A stretch of DNA of 64,000 nucleotides from Hypericum androsaemum (taxonomy: Eukaryota; Streptophyta; Magnoliopsida; Malpighiales; Hypericaceae): NCBI GenBank assembly GCA_963995505.1, contig OZ023197.1, positions 9,475,827 to 9,539,826 on the forward strand, given 5' to 3'. Of the stretch, positions 33,733 to 45,957 are shown piece by piece. Numbering within the stretch: position 1 is the stretch's first letter; each line of letters opens with the position of its first letter. The translations under genes were made by a program, and so were the position numbers. The notes under the pieces were generated by a model that did not search any database, was not told where the DNA came from, and worked only from the letters and a program-made list of their open reading frames with translations.

Positions 33733-34180
33733 TGTTGGGTATGGAGACTTCGGACACCGGAGGGGGGGGGGGGGGGGGCGTAGCCCCCGTCCAGAACTGG
33801 GATCGACCTGAATTTTGCCAATGCGTGGACAAAAATGCCCCTGCGTGTGTGTCTTGGTTCCTAGGTTTGTTGGCACTATAAATACCTGTTCTCTGTCACT
33901 GTATATCTTCTTCTTCTTCCTGGCAGAGACAGAGAGACGTTTCTAGAGAGAGAGAGAGAGAGAGAGGAGGAGAGAGAAACTACCATTGTTGAGCCTGTGT
34001 AGCTCCAAAGTGTAGATCGAGCTTGATATAGTGAAATCTCCTGGCTTGGTACGCCCCCGGACGTAGATCGTTCAAGATCGAACCGGGTTACCAAATCTGT
34101 TGTTCTTGTGTTCGTAGATCTTGCTCCTGTCTTGTTCGCTGCGTTGTTTGGGTCCACGGAAAGTGGGTTATTTCCCAACA
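33733..34180 (+). mobile_element. Probable solo LTR (copia-like), 448 bp
   Basis: Begins TGTTGGG and ends CCCAACA, a perfect 7-bp inverted terminus of the copia type. It contains a TATA box (CTATAAATACC near 33878) followed by a CT/GA-rich leader. No primer-binding site follows and the flanks (CCAAT, TCAAG) do not match, so there is no target duplication; a rearranged remnant is likely. A run of 17 G residues lies at 33762-33778. Confidence 0.5.
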
Positions 34181-35053
34181 TCAAGTAAGTAGGTAAGCCT
34201 TTGAAGTTGAAGCCTCTCCTTGTCGTTGCATGCATCATCTGGTCCCAAAGCTCAAGTTCAAAAGAAAGAGACTTGTATTCAATAAGGCGAATGTTGAAGT
34301 TTTTTCGGATGTAACAGATACTATTGAGAGAGACGTTCATAAATAGTGTCGACAATGATCGACTCTAATAGAGATTAAAAACTCAAGGTCAAAGAATCAA
34401 GTCGATAAAAAGGAAAAAAAAGAGTAGATTAATTTGTCAATCCAATTTGAGTTGTAAGATTGATTATGTAATTGTTTTAAAATTTTTGTAAGAAGATCAC
34501 ACATTTCTAAATTTAATCAACGTAAACTCAAATTAGTCTAACTTAATAATTATTCGAATGAACGAAGTACCAAGTCCTCACAGCCCAAAAAGGCCCATTA
34601 GCGTTACGCTCTCTTACTCTAAATCCCGTCCCGTTCCCCTCTTCCAATCTGGTACCACGAAGAAGAAGCCACGCTGACTCCACCACTCGAAGTAAAACAG
34701 AGACAAACTCCTCCTTTGTCTCGTCACAAAATCTAGCATACGTGGCCTGTTGCCGGTGTACACGTCAAAATCCGCTACCAGGCCTGTGCTTACGTGGCCT
34801 GTTGCCAGTGTACGCGTCAAAATCCGCTACCAGGCCTGCGCGTACGTGGCCTGATAGCCAGCCAGCGTACATGGCCACTCGGTTGGCTCTGGTCCTTTGA
34901 CTGATTTCGAATCACTCCTTCTTTGCTCTGCAGTTGAACATGATTATTGGACTTCGACTACCTATATGACAATACACACTGTAAACATTAACTCTCACGA
35001 CTCAACTGAAATAAAATACAATAATACGAAGATGAAATAGACCGAAAATAATA
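34181..35053. other. Spacer with a 52-bp tandem repeat
   Basis: At 34741-34855, CGTGGCCTGTTGCC begins units at 34741 and 34793 and a partial one at 34845, 52 bp apart. The 68-residue minus-strand frame over it is a repeat translation. No gene is seen. Confidence 0.6.
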
Positions 35054-35062
35054 TAAATAATA

Positions 35063-35805
35063 GAGCAAATTGCACTCAGGTCCTTGGTGTTTGCTTAAAT
35101 TACTATTTTAGTCCCTGTTGTTTCGAAATCAAAACTTTAGTCCCCTAGTTTGCTTTTATTGAACTCTCAGGTCCTTTGCTGATGTCATCGGTCAACATAT
35201 TATTTTTATGGCGAATATACCCCTAAAAAATTAAAAAATGGTATGTCCTCTGTCTTCATCGTCCTCAACCTCGTCCAAGGCGAGCTCCATTCCGGCGAGC
35301 TCACGGCCGGCGAGGTCCATTCTGGTGACAACCCCTTTTTTCCCCATTCCCGGTCAAGCAACTCAGAACCCACGTCAAAACAACAAGAAGTGACTGCAAA
35401 CCTAGATTCGAATCACTGCAAACTGGTGAGGTCATGTCGAGGTCCACCCCGGCGAGGTCCACCCACGTCGAGGTCTACCCTGGCAAGGTCACCGCCAGGT
35501 CTACCCACGATGAGGTCCACCCCGACGCCGACCCGTTCATGAAGGAGGTTGAAGTTGGAAAGTAGATGGGGTTGGAATGTTTTTGGTGCATCGTTCGTGA
35601 AGTTATGGTTGAAGATGAAACTTTATTATTATTTTTTAATACAAGGGTATAAATGTCATAAAAAATTTATATTGACCGATGACATCAGCGAAGGACCTTA
35701 GAGTTCAATAAAAGTAAATTAGTGGGACCAAACTTTCGATTTCAAAATAAGAAGGACTAAAACAGTGATTTAAGCAAATCCCAGGAGGCTGAGGGCAATT
35801 TGCCC
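35063..35805. mobile_element. Non-autonomous MULE-like element, GAGCAAATTGC family, 743 bp
   Basis: Starts GAGCAAATTGCACTCAGGTCC and ends in the inverted CTGAGGGCAATTTGCCC; inverted repeats extend ~150 bp. Perfect 9-bp target duplication TAAATAATA at 35054-35062 and 35806-35814. The interior is GC-rich (repeated GGCGAGGTCCA and GGCGAGCTC motifs) and unlike the AT-rich ends, as if a foreign segment were captured. It is the same family as 40265-41206 and 58993-59897. Confidence 0.88.
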
Positions 35806-35834
35806 TAAATAATATAACAAATAAAGGTGTGAAT

Positions 35835-36140
35835 TGACACGCATCAAGATTCACAAAGTCATTTGGAGTGCGGGTCCATGAGAAAAGAGCCTCTCACTGC
35901 GAGGGTGGTGGAGTATTCTGGATAGCTGTAACTCGAGGCAAACTCTTATGCCTGTGTGAGAATAAAGGAGGGAGAAAACTCCGATGTGATGCCTGGTTGA
36001 AAGACCACCTTGTTGCGCCACTTGTATAGCCACCAACAACATTTGGTAATAAAGATCGTTAGACTCGACAGATCAACTATATTGTCTGCAACTGACGCTC
36101 TGAAATTAGCAACCCCGAAGAAGGTCCCAGATCTTTCTTT
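35835..36140 (-). pseudogene. LINE ORF2 C-terminal remnant 1
   Basis: On the minus strand, GVANFRASVADNIVDLSS is followed by CCWWLYKWRNKVVFQPG, the W..W.WRN.v.F linker that plant L1 ORF2 proteins carry between the zinc-binding RVT segment and the RNase H domain. It is parallel to 38050-38385. Stops follow, so it is a decayed fragment. Confidence 0.6.
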
Positions 36141-37124
36141 ATTTATTTAATATCTGTTTTTCAATATTATTTCTGAGCATCATTCTATTTACTTAGTTTG
36201 CCACCTATACCCTCTTTTGTTCTCATGGGTGGGACAAGCCTTGTCTCCATTGAATTTGAACCCATTGATAGGTACCAAGGTTGGAGCATCGGCATAGCAA
36301 CTTATTTTTCAAAAGTAAATTTTTAGGAATTGAATTAGTCATTTGTCAATTTATTTTTACGCCTCACGTCTTATTTGAGATACTCCCACCTTGGTATGGA
36401 CAAAATCTGATCTTTTAGATTCGATTAAAATTGAAAATTTTCAGATCTAACAGTCCAAATCCGTTAGAGGGTATTTTGGGATTTCAACCCAAAAATTGTC
36501 AGCTGAGTTTCCAAATCACACATCCCACCATTCCCGTAATTTTCTCTCCCATCATCCCCGTAAAAAGATTTCCAAACGGAAATCGAATCTCCCTACTCCA
36601 AAAAAAATTTCTCTCTCGTATTTTGGTGTTCTACGGGTATCTTCATCTTCATCTCCTTCCCCCATCTCCCGCTTTAGATTGGGCAGGTTTGAAAAAAATG
36701 TGTGATCAATGGTAGGTTGACGTGGCCGAATTAATGGGCGGTTAGTTAGGGGAAATATATAATGTGTTTCTGTTCACACCGAAAATGTTATTCTTTTTAA
36801 GACCAATTTTTTTAAATCTTGTGATAGTACATGTGATTCTTTATTTTTTTTAATAATTGACGTCAGTCCTATTATAATTTAGAACTTATTTTTTTGAAGT
36901 ATCATAACATTTATTAAATCGATTAATTTAAATCTGAATAAAAAATATTTCGATCGATTGCACATGGAGAATGGCGGATTAGTTGCATCTCTTGATTTTC
37001 ACGAGGCCTGTAATTTTTTAATAAACTAAATACTGAGTTCGATCGTCAGTAGTGTTTTCTACCATGACTTTGTACAAGTAGCTGATTATTTATTCTGATT
37101 ATTCGGTTTCCAGTTTTCAATATA
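36141..37124. other. Spacer without recognisable gene
   Basis: AT-rich. The 36431-36715 frame is translated from CT-rich leader-like sequence and shows no domain. Confidence 0.45.
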
Positions 37125-37500
37125 AGTATACCAATATCAAAGTAGATGGATATGAATATCAGAGAAAAAGTATACCAATATCAGAGTAGATAGATACCAA
37201 CATCAGAGAATAAGTATACTAATATCAGAGTAGATGGATACTAATATCATAAAAGAAGGATACAAATATCAGAGAAGATGTAAACCAATATCAGAGAATA
37301 AGTATACCAATATCATAGTAGATGAATACCAATATCAGGGAAGAGTAGATGTATACCAATATCATAAAAGAAAGATATCAGAGAAGAAGTAAACCAATAT
37401 CAGAGAAGAAGTATACCAATATCAGAGTAGATGGATACCAATATCAGAGAATAAATATACTAATATCAGAGGAGAAGGATACCAATATCACAGTAGATTT
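37125..37500. repeat. Minisatellite, ATACCAATATCAGAGTAGAT unit
   Basis: About 15 degenerate units of 20-26 bp (ATACCAATATCAGAGTAGAT, variants with AGAAGAAG or AGAATAAG). The unit is the reverse complement of that at 5525-5870, so one minisatellite family occurs in both orientations 31 kb apart. Confidence 0.85.
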
Positions 37501-38049
37501 GATATGATGTAATGGGAGGTCCAGAGTTTAGTTAATTATTCCTTAAATTTTATAATTTCGAACCCGTTTTTCTTTAAGATCAATTTACATCTTAAATGAT
37601 GTCCAAGATTATCGATCTTACCAATCATGTTTAGTTTGCTAAATTAAATATTTTACGTAATCTCAGTATCTTAAATCTACAATCTGTTACACATCAATAT
37701 TGCGTGGCCATTTGGTCGTTAGTGAGGGTATTTTCCCCACCTAACATGCAAATTCAATAATGATAATCTTCTATTTTCATTTTCTTAAATAAATTAACTT
37801 ATCATAATTTTGTACTTGTAAAATACTTTAGAGTACGCTATATATTAAAATACCATCTTTTAAAAAATTTAATATGCAATATGTCAATTGATTTTATTAA
37901 ACGGTTAAATTAAATTTACTATCTACAATATGTAATACTGAACATTGCGTGGCCATTTGATTACTAGCGAGGAAAGTTGGCCCACTTAACTTTCAGATTC
38001 AACATTTGCCCCCAAAAAAAATTGGTGGACAACCACCTCACCTCTTCGA
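37501..38049. other. AT-rich spacer
   Basis: No gene. The phrase TTGCGTGGCCATTTG occurs twice (near 37700 and 37945), indicating a small local duplication. Confidence 0.5.
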
Positions 38050-38385
38050 AAGATTCAACAATTGCATAGCCGCCAGCATGCGCTAATTGCATCGGTTATA
38101 CTGTCTGCACTCGACACTCCGAAATTGCATCGGTTATGTGGTGCCAGGTCGAAAGACCACCTCGTTGCGTCACTTGCGTAGCCATCAGCATGTGGTAACA
38201 AAGATCGATAGACTCGGCAGCGTCAGCTATGTTGTCTGCAATCGACGCTTTGAAATTAGCAACCCTGAAGAAGGTTGTCCGCATGGTGGGAGATAGAGTC
38301 ACACGTATATCCTTTGAGATCCGGGCAATCACGAAAAAGATAAATCGGTGTCTCAGTCTCACAGTGGCGGCAGGGACAAGGGATA
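38050..38385 (-). pseudogene. LINE ORF2 C-terminal remnant 2 with zinc-binding RVT motif
   Basis: On the minus strand the first part reads CRHCETETPIYLFRDCP, matching the zf-RVT pattern C..C....ET..hlf.dCP at the end of plant LINE reverse transcriptase. In other frames VANFKASIADNIADAAE and a WLRK.RNEVVFRPG linker follow, as in the fragment at 35835-36140. Frame changes and stops show decay. Confidence 0.68.
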
Positions 38386-39177
38386 TTTTTCATGTTTGTA
38401 ACGAAATGAGAGTTTCATCTTTTAAATTTGTAGCAAGTAATTATGCAAATTGGATTGGATTACGAAACGGACCTACTACAATATCTAAGCCAGAGATCGA
38501 TATTGTTTATGGCACTTAGCCCGGATAATTAAGCACAAAGGCCCAACATAAAATCCAGTGGTTGGGCTTCATAGATCCAAGTAAAGAACCATACATTTGG
38601 GTCCCGGATTTATTTTAAAAAATGTATTTTCCGAACAATATGGATTAAGTTATCCAAATAGTGAATAATGTGAAACTGAATTTATTAATAATGATAATGA
38701 ATAATGTTTTAGAATTGAAGTAAGTCATTGTGTATCCAAACAGTGAATAATGTTTTACAATTGAAGTATGAGAAAAGTGAAAGGCGGTTAAAGGTAAATA
38801 ATTATCATGTTGGGGCTCTTTTCTATTATGTTTTTTGATTGGCCGATGGGAGACCTCAAACCTAGTTTGGGTTGCATTTGGGCTCAGAGGCCCAATTTCA
38901 ACAACGCTTTGCTTCTAGTGTTTTGTTTCCATTTAGACACCTGACCTAAACCCTACACCCCGAAACCAAAATCGATCCCCTCACGCACCATGCCGCCCTG
39001 CCCCTCCTCGAAGCCGTCTCGTTTGAAACCAGGTATGACTTCGAAATAAACTCTTCTCCCCTATTTGTTCGGAACGCTAACTCCATTTGTCTGTCTTTTT
39101 TGGTGACCCTAATTTGTAAATAAAAAAAATGCTGTTTGGAACCCTAATTCCATTTTTTGAAATTCAATCAAACACGA

Positions 39178-39663
39178 TGATGACGACGCCGGCTGTTGCT
39201 GCGAATGTTCAATTAGGAGATATGGAAGATCTGGTGGCTGAGTATGTTGCTTGTGCCATCAACTTGTATGAGGCCATCCGTGAAATGACCAAGTGAAAGA
39301 CGAAAGTTGATCAAATTGGAAATCATTCATCGAGTACTGATACCGAAGAGTTTGCAGAAGCAAGTAACAAACTGAATGAGTTCGATGACCCTTGTCTGAA
39401 GCTAATGGAGCTCTGCAAGGTCAAGGAAGAAGCAATACATAATGCTGCCCCAATTTATGCAAGAGAGACCTTCGATGCAGTTGTTGCCTCTTGCATCCAT
39501 AAAGCAGCTCCTGGATTCGATAAAGGGAAGTTATCCATCTCCCGTAATGCCAGGTCATGGTGTGAAAGGTCGATCAACTTTGTCTTTAACACATTTCTCG
39601 TTCCCTATTCGCCGTTCCTAGGGATTTCCACATCGGCCGTTGCTCCTATGGTCCCCGATCAGG
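39178..39663 (+). pseudogene. Unidentified gene fragment with one in-frame TGA
   Basis: An ATG near 39178 starts MMTTPAVAANVQLGDMEDLV and continues AEYVACAINLYEAIREMTK to a TGA near 39294. The same frame continues KTKVDQIGNHSSSTDTEEFA, KLMELCKVKEEAIHNAAPIY, FDAVVASCIHKAAPGFDKG and SWCERSIN to a splice-donor-like GATCAG|GTAATG at about 39662. Just upstream, 38925-39055 matches the leader before FBD/LRR copy A. The ~160-residue helical sequence is not a family I recognise. The internal stop could mean a pseudogene or an unrecognised intron. Confidence 0.45.
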
Positions 39664-40255
39664 TAATGTTATTTATCCATCATACATCTAGCTTTGTTTT
39701 TAGTCTACTCTACACGCTCCTTGACCTAATACTTTCTCGTTGTCTAATATGAGTTCATAGCATCTCTAGCACCGCTGATGCTTGAGACCATGAATTTTTG
39801 GTATTGGATACTTGGCGATAGAACAATTTGAGTAATGGATTTGGTTTGGTAATGGATTTGGATATTTTAAGGAGATAGTTTGATGGCACTACAACATGAG
39901 CTGAAAGGATCATACCTTAATTTCAGTCTGGTCATTGGAGGCACCCCAACCACCTTGCGATTGCCACAGTCTCGGTTAGCAGCCTAGAACCCATCTTGAA
40001 GACAAAAGTTTATAAGCGCAACAACGATAACAACCAACCAAATCAATGGGAAGAGACAACTAAATTGCAAAGATACCCACTTTTTATGATTGTTACAATT
40101 CCCCCTATCCTCATCAGAAGAAGCAACAATCATCCGAAAGCATCGAACTTTAAAGAGAAAGACAGGTGACTCCACTCCATGTAGTAGACTAACCATCTTA
40201 ACCAGAAAGAAATTAACCAACTTTATCGGCAAAATCCCAAGCAACTACCCAAGGA
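39664..40255. other. Spacer without recognisable gene
   Basis: No domain or repeat recognised. The 86-residue minus frame at 39984-40244 has a hydrophobic end but no support. Confidence 0.4.
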
Positions 40256-40264
40256 AATAATAAA

Positions 40265-41206
40265 GAGCAAATTGCCTCAGGTCCCTGTAGTTTGACGAAT
40301 TTATCAGTAGGGTTCTCATTTTTTCGAAACCCCTCATTTCATCCTTCAAGTTTCGTAAAATAGAACTCTCAGGTCCCTGGTTTCGGTACCAGAAAATAAC
40401 TCTGGTGAAAGTTAACATAGAAAGACCAAATTGCCCCTTAGTTAAAAAAACAAAAAAAAACATGTTCTTCAACATTTAGACTAACAAAAAAACTCAACAA
40501 TATCAAGAACACATTCAAGAACATCTTAATAAAAATCAAGAAAATCTAATTAACTAAACACTTAACAACATCCAATAAAACGCCTAACAACATCCAATTG
40601 TTTGAATGGAACGACCGCTTCGTGACTGCGTCCTTGAGGAGGTGAGTTATTAGGTGTTGACCACATCGACGTTCAAGTCCACTCGGCAACGCTGACTCGC
40701 TGTGGAGGTCGTTCAAGTCCGACGCCGAGAAGGAGATGAGAGGGAGACCGAGAAGGAGATTGGTTGAGGACCGACCCCCAACGAACCTGGGCTTTTTGAA
40801 AAATTTGGGGGTTCGAAATTAGGGTTCATCCGATTGAAAATTTTTGGCGTTTTGCTAATATTGAAGTTAATTGATTGAGGACCCCCAACGAGCCTGGGCA
40901 TTTTGATTTGGTGGATGTCGAATTAGAATTAGGGTTCTTGATGTTATGTTCTTAGTTGTTTAATTTAATGTTCTTGATATTCTTCATGGTGTTCTTGATG
41001 TTCTAAGGTAGAAGAAGATTTTTTTTTTTTTTGACTTGGGGTTGGTCATTACAATAAAATTTTGCTGGAGATATTTTCTGGTATCAGAACCAGGGATCTG
41101 AGAGTTCTATTTTACGAAATTTGGAGGATAAAATGAGGGGTTTCGAAAAAATAAGGACCTTACTGGTGAATTCGTCAAACTACAGGAATCTGAGGATAAT
41201 TTGCCC
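40265..41206. mobile_element. Non-autonomous MULE-like element, GAGCAAATTGC family, 942 bp
   Basis: Starts GAGCAAATTGCCTCAGGTCC and ends in the inverted CTGAGGATAATTTGCCC; inverted repeats are ~150 bp. Perfect 9-bp target duplication AATAATAAA at 40256-40264 and 41207-41215. The interior includes GAGCCTGGGC and GACCCCCAACGA phrases, each present twice. The frames at either end (40245-40475, 41121-41438) are inverted-repeat translations. Confidence 0.88.
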
Positions 41207-41215
41207 AATAATAAA

Positions 41216-41599
41216 AAGAAGGCTACAAATTTCCCAAGTCTTTTTATCTTTACCTCTCAATCTGTCTTTACAATTCGAGCCCCGAGGGAGACGGGGACGA
41301 GGAGGGAGGAGAAGGCCTCGACGAGTCATCGTCGTAGCTGCAGTGAGCCCTCCGCGCGCCGCCAGACCGAGGGCGGTAGGCGGTGGCGGACCGAGGGGAG
41401 AGTTGGAGGATGGGACGGTGAGTTGGGTTTGGAATTAGCAGCTGATGAGTACACAAGCAACAACTCGCTGTTTCTTCTCTGCTCTTCCTCCGTTGGCTAC
41501 TTTTGGGTTTCCCTTTGTGTAATTATCCTATTTTTGTGTGTCTTTGTTACGCGTGATTAGATAAGTTTATTAATACTAATTGTATTCTATTTGTTCATG
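41216..41599. other. GC-rich spacer
   Basis: 41270-41420 is GC-rich with a plus frame full of Arg/Gly and no domain. It could be a leader or captured exon. Nothing firm is seen. Confidence 0.35.
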
Positions 41600-44150
41600 T
41601 AAGAAATTCACATGGGGTGAGAGATGTACACATTTGTTATTGCAAGGCATGATGAGTATTACAACTATGTATCATCACATGATCACACAACATTTACACC
41701 GAATCGACTTGTGCTTGTGTATAAAGAGTGCAGCGTAGTAGGAGATGATTTGTTTTTGTGAGAGCTCTGCAGATACATCAGGGACTTTCAAGGCACATTA
41801 TATAGCACGTTCTGCTGCAGTTGACTGATATGTGTGCCGCCTCAATTCTGATTGTGGGTTTGGCTGCTGTAGAAAGATTCTCGTGGGATCGTTAGGATCA
41901 ACATATCTGCAACCAGAGAAAATGAGCGATAAATCTACAGGTTACCCATTTGGAAAAAGAGAATAAGTTGCGGTCAAGACTTTCTCTGGGAAAAGGTACA
42001 AAGTCAGCAAGTCCACTCACGCATGTCTCATCATTTCTTCAACAGGAGGCTGCGCAGCTTGCAACAGATCAATACGTGGGGCAGATTCGACATTAGCCTG
42101 TCGGTTGTACTGCCTCACCAAAGAGATCAAGTTGAGATAGAGTGGCATAAATGTTCCACATCCCCCTTCCTTGAACAGAATCTTTAATGAGTGCGTGGAA
42201 TAAAGAGCCCGGTTCTCACCTTCTGGGACGACCTAAAACCAGCCAGAGACAATGAGAGAGAGTACCAAAACAGAAGTCATCACTTCCATCAAAAGCCATC
42301 GATTAATGTACTTACGGGCTCCACCAGACCGGAAATATTGTTGAATTTGAATATTGGCTTATTGAACTTATCACCATGAATAAAGAGCTGCCCGGAAAAC
42401 GAGTTCCAAAAACACGATCAAATGAAGGATAGCAACATCCATTGTTTTCAGACGAGAAATCCATCAACTTACCAGGGGCATATCAAAAGCCACGAAGTCC
42501 CCAGTTGGCTTATCCGAAACAAAGACCACACGGATGTTTGACAAGTACACCGTCCCCTTGGCTTTAACACGACCTCCATGGCTTCTGCAATCATTTACAA
42601 ATGAAGGAACCATCATTAAAACACAAGAACGAACCATATCGCTTCACGAAAAACCGAAACCCGCAAATTCTACTCCAACATCTACATAGCCTTCATTCGC
42701 CATTCAATGGTGCACAATGGCGTGAAATTGAAGAAAGAAAAAACCTTAAATTAAAATAAATTACCCAGGGATCTTGTCGACCTCGAATTCGACGCCGTCT
42801 CGGGACAAGACGAACATCTCGTTGACGAAGGCCACGGGCATCCCGTTCTGGAACAGCTGTGGATTGACCGCCATCTCCTCTCTCTCCCTCTCTTGGTTTC
42901 TATTAATTAGTTCTCTCTCTCTAAAGAAACTCGTTTAGTTTCTAGAGAGAGAGAAAGAATTAAGAAACCGCACAGGATTTGTTATTAAAAGAGAGAGAAA
43001 CATCATTAGACTCGAATCCTGAGAGTCCACTAGTTTAGATCGAAAGAGCCAAGATTTTTTAACTTTGATCGGTGTGATGTTGTCGAGGTCCCTACTGGAT
43101 TTAAACCTAAACTGGGCATTTAAATGGAGTCTTAGACTCTCTGCGGTCTGATACGAAGAATCTAAGATCTGTTATATTTGATCGGATTTAGATACAAATT
43201 TTTGTTCACATGCTTATTTTTTAAATAGATAAGAACATGTATATAATATATTTATAGAAAATGTCCGAATTTTAACCAAAATTTTTAAGATAATATTATA
43301 TTAATTACTAAACTGTATTTACTGGCTGAGAAGTGCCACATTTCATATCATATGACTTCCCTGCAGTGAAAAAAAGGGAGATGGAGACGGGAAAAATATG
43401 ATAATAGTCGTCACAATTTAGGTGTTTACTATTTAATAAATTTCTAGTTACAAAAATTAACACTAGTTGGGTTCTCTTTTTCAAAAAAGTAAATTTTATT
43501 CGATAAGATATTTACATCTTGTTTAGTGTGCTATTCTCATTTTCGAATTCCAATCATTAGTCTCATCAAAATCATACTACGAAAAAACTTAGTAAAAAAA
43601 TTAACACTAATTGGATTTTTTTGAAAAATAAATATTATTCTCTAAGATATTATATCCTATGTACTCTCTCTTTGGGATTTGCGACCGCTGCTCTTCAAAG
43701 TAAATCAACACTAGTTGGGATCTCTTAGGCAGTGAACGGCAATCTACCCCAAGAAGATCATCCAACGACAAGCTTACAGTTTATTTTTTTCGATTCTGTC
43801 ACGTATTCTTGCGTGATAACTTTAATTTCTGCAGAATTCTTTATTTGAAAATTTTATTAAAATTGTTCGTACTTAATAAAATTAAGAATAATTAAATAAA
43901 GATTAATGAACTTTAAAAATAGGCATTAATAAAAACAGCTAAATAACCTGGCAATGAACATATAATGTGTGGGAAACACAGCTCACCACCAATTTATTTA
44001 ACTAACTGTTACAACTTAGGTGGTAATCGTCACCGTAACAACTCCAAATTGACAGTGATACAACTTCCCACATAAATTCCACCTATGTGGGGCAGTATCT
44101 AGCAAGTTAAAGAGACTTACATTTCTACACCCATTATTTTTATTTATATA
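41600..44150. repeat. Segmental duplication, GRAM-gene block copy B
   Basis: Same orientation and order as 17240-20020. It lacks the MITE present at 19185 in copy A (here TTTCATATCATATGAC near 43340) and has extra AT-rich insertions near 43480-43700. Confidence 0.85.
41798..42874 (-). CDS. UPF0664/WBP2-like GRAM-domain protein, copy B
   Basis: Exons 42874-42765, 42584-42473, 42387-42316, 42232-42021 and 41906-41798 have exactly the lengths of copy A (110, 112, 72, 212 and 109 nt) and join in frame to 204 residues. The start is again MAVNPQLFQNGMPVAFVNEM. Differences from copy A are mostly single residues (for example NKPIFKFNNIS for NQPIFKCNNIS, and CGTFMPLY for CGTFVPLY), and introns are shorter. 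Intact splice sites and reading frame in both copies suggest two functional genes or a very recent duplication. The role is as for copy A: a GRAM fold, probably membrane-associated, of unknown pathway. Confidence 0.87.
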
Positions 44151-44963
44151 TATAAATAAAGAGCGCCGTGCATGGTTTTTCATTATTGATTCATCGCTCA
44201 AATATCTTAACCGTCTTAATCATATTCCACGAAAAATATTCCACGAGATGTTGGGAGTGCTTGGTTTATTGATGATGACCAATGGGGGAATTGGGTATTT
44301 ATAGGTACCAAGGTTGGTGCTATTGGAACAAGTGTCCTTTGACGCATAACAACTTAATTTATTTATTTGATTTTTTATGTCTTTTGGAGTAAAGTACTAT
44401 TAAGTCTTATTTGAGATGGCTCTACAAGTAATAATAACCAAGGTTAAAGCATCGGCCTATCAACTTTATTTATTTATATTTGGTCTTTCACTTTCCTAGT
44501 ATTAGGAGTCAAATAATATCTAGTTTTATTTGGAGTGGCTCTACAAATAGTATTTATTTCGTTTGTAAGTCTCGAACTCGAATATCAACATCATTAAAAA
44601 AATTCAAATTTTTTAACAGCGGATAACTCATGTCATCTTCTAGTATCGAATACCGTTCATCATAGTTGGAACTCAAAATATTTAGGTGAAAGTCTACTTT
44701 AGTACCATGTTTCGTCGACTTGCATAACACTAACCCGCGGTTGTAAAATATTCGACCGGGTGAATGAGATTTTCTTAATTATGCTTGGAATATTTTCTAA
44801 AAAATTTACTCGAATATGAGTTTCAATTACAAAAATCTATGTTACTCGATCAAATATTTTAAAACTATAAGATAATAGTGTAGAGGTCCGTCAAACTATA
44901 TGGTACTAAAATATACCTTTTAACAAAAGTTTATGAGCTGTCGTGGGGCCTTTTCTTTAATGC
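44151..44963. other. AT-rich spacer
   Basis: Homology to block A ends near 44140. No gene, only short repeated phrases such as TGGCTCTACAA (two copies near 44410 and 44530). Confidence 0.45.
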
Positions 44964-44972
44964 TTTTTTTTT

Positions 44973-45377
44973 GGAGTGGATTAGGTACGGAGTGAAGAAA
45001 TTGATTCCGTACGGTTTGGAGTGAAGGGGGACCGCAGTGGCAAGCGCAGTTATGTGATAATGGCAAGCGCAGTTATGTGACAATGGCATGTGTATTTGTG
45101 ACAGTGGCAAGTCCCCGTTGATGACAATGGCGCGCGTGGTTTTTTTTATTTTGGTCCTCCGTATTTTAGAATTTTTGCAAAAAGGTCACACTGGCACGCA
45201 CAGTTATGTGATAATGGCATGCGCAGTTATGTGATAATGGCATTTGTATCCGGCCCGCGTTTGTGCGTGGCTTTTTTCATTTTGGTCCCCGCATTTTAGC
45301 GCATTTGCAAAAAAGTCCCCGCGTGTCTTCATTCCGAACGATTCGGAATCTAAGCATTCCGTGCCCAATCCATTCCC
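44973..45377 (+). mobile_element. MITE, GGATTGGGTACGG family, 405 bp
   Basis: Starts GGAGTGGATTAGGTACGG and ends GTGCCCAATCCATTCCC. Flanking 9-mers TTTTTTTTT and TTTTTCTTT are consistent with a decayed target duplication. Same internal GCGCAGTTATGTGATAATGG repeats as the copy at 26989. The 63-residue frame at 45244 lies within it and is not a gene. Confidence 0.8.
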
Positions 45378-45957
45378 TTTTTCTTTAATTAGTCTATATG
45401 GGTGTGATCAGGTTTTATTAAGTGTATTTAGATAAGCAAAATAGAAAATAGGTAGTTTGCCACGGATATGCGTTGATGCTTAGTATGCAAATTTCATTTT
45501 TCCCATTTTAATAATTGGGAAAAGTAAATCTTTTTTCTGTGGGAACAAACAAATTTCAGAATAAGAAGTTACGTTTAATTGAGAAATTAGTCTGGGGATA
45601 ATTGCTAATGCGTCTTATTTTTTTCATTAAGCCATTGGCTGGTACGGTAAATATACATGCACAGAGATACAACTATTAGTTCTGAGAGGGGCTGGGATGT
45701 GTTGATCGGGCTTTTCTATCCAGATTGGGTTGTTCTCCGAAAGCCTTGGTCCGACGGCGGGGGTGGTGGTGGAGGCGGAGGAGGTTGGTTTGGCGTGGAG
45801 GTTCTATGTACTTAATTACTCAAAAAATTAGAACTCGGTAATCCATACGATTAATGTTTAGGAAAAAATCTCTTTTAGTACCCCGTAGTTTCACCAAAAC
45901 AATCCTCAATCACTTTAAAGTACCAAAATCACAATAAAAATACTAATCTTCACTCCA
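45378..45957. other. Spacer
   Basis: A GGCGGGGGTGGTGGTGGAGG tract near 45756 is the only notable sequence. No gene. Confidence 0.4.

Noticed and set aside
34741..34855. Part of a minus-strand secreted-protein frame
   Set aside because: A 52-bp tandem repeat produces the TGHVSTGLVADF/YTGNRP phrases.
37125..37500. CRISPR-like array
   Set aside because: Units are degenerate, contiguous and without unique spacers; a plant minisatellite.
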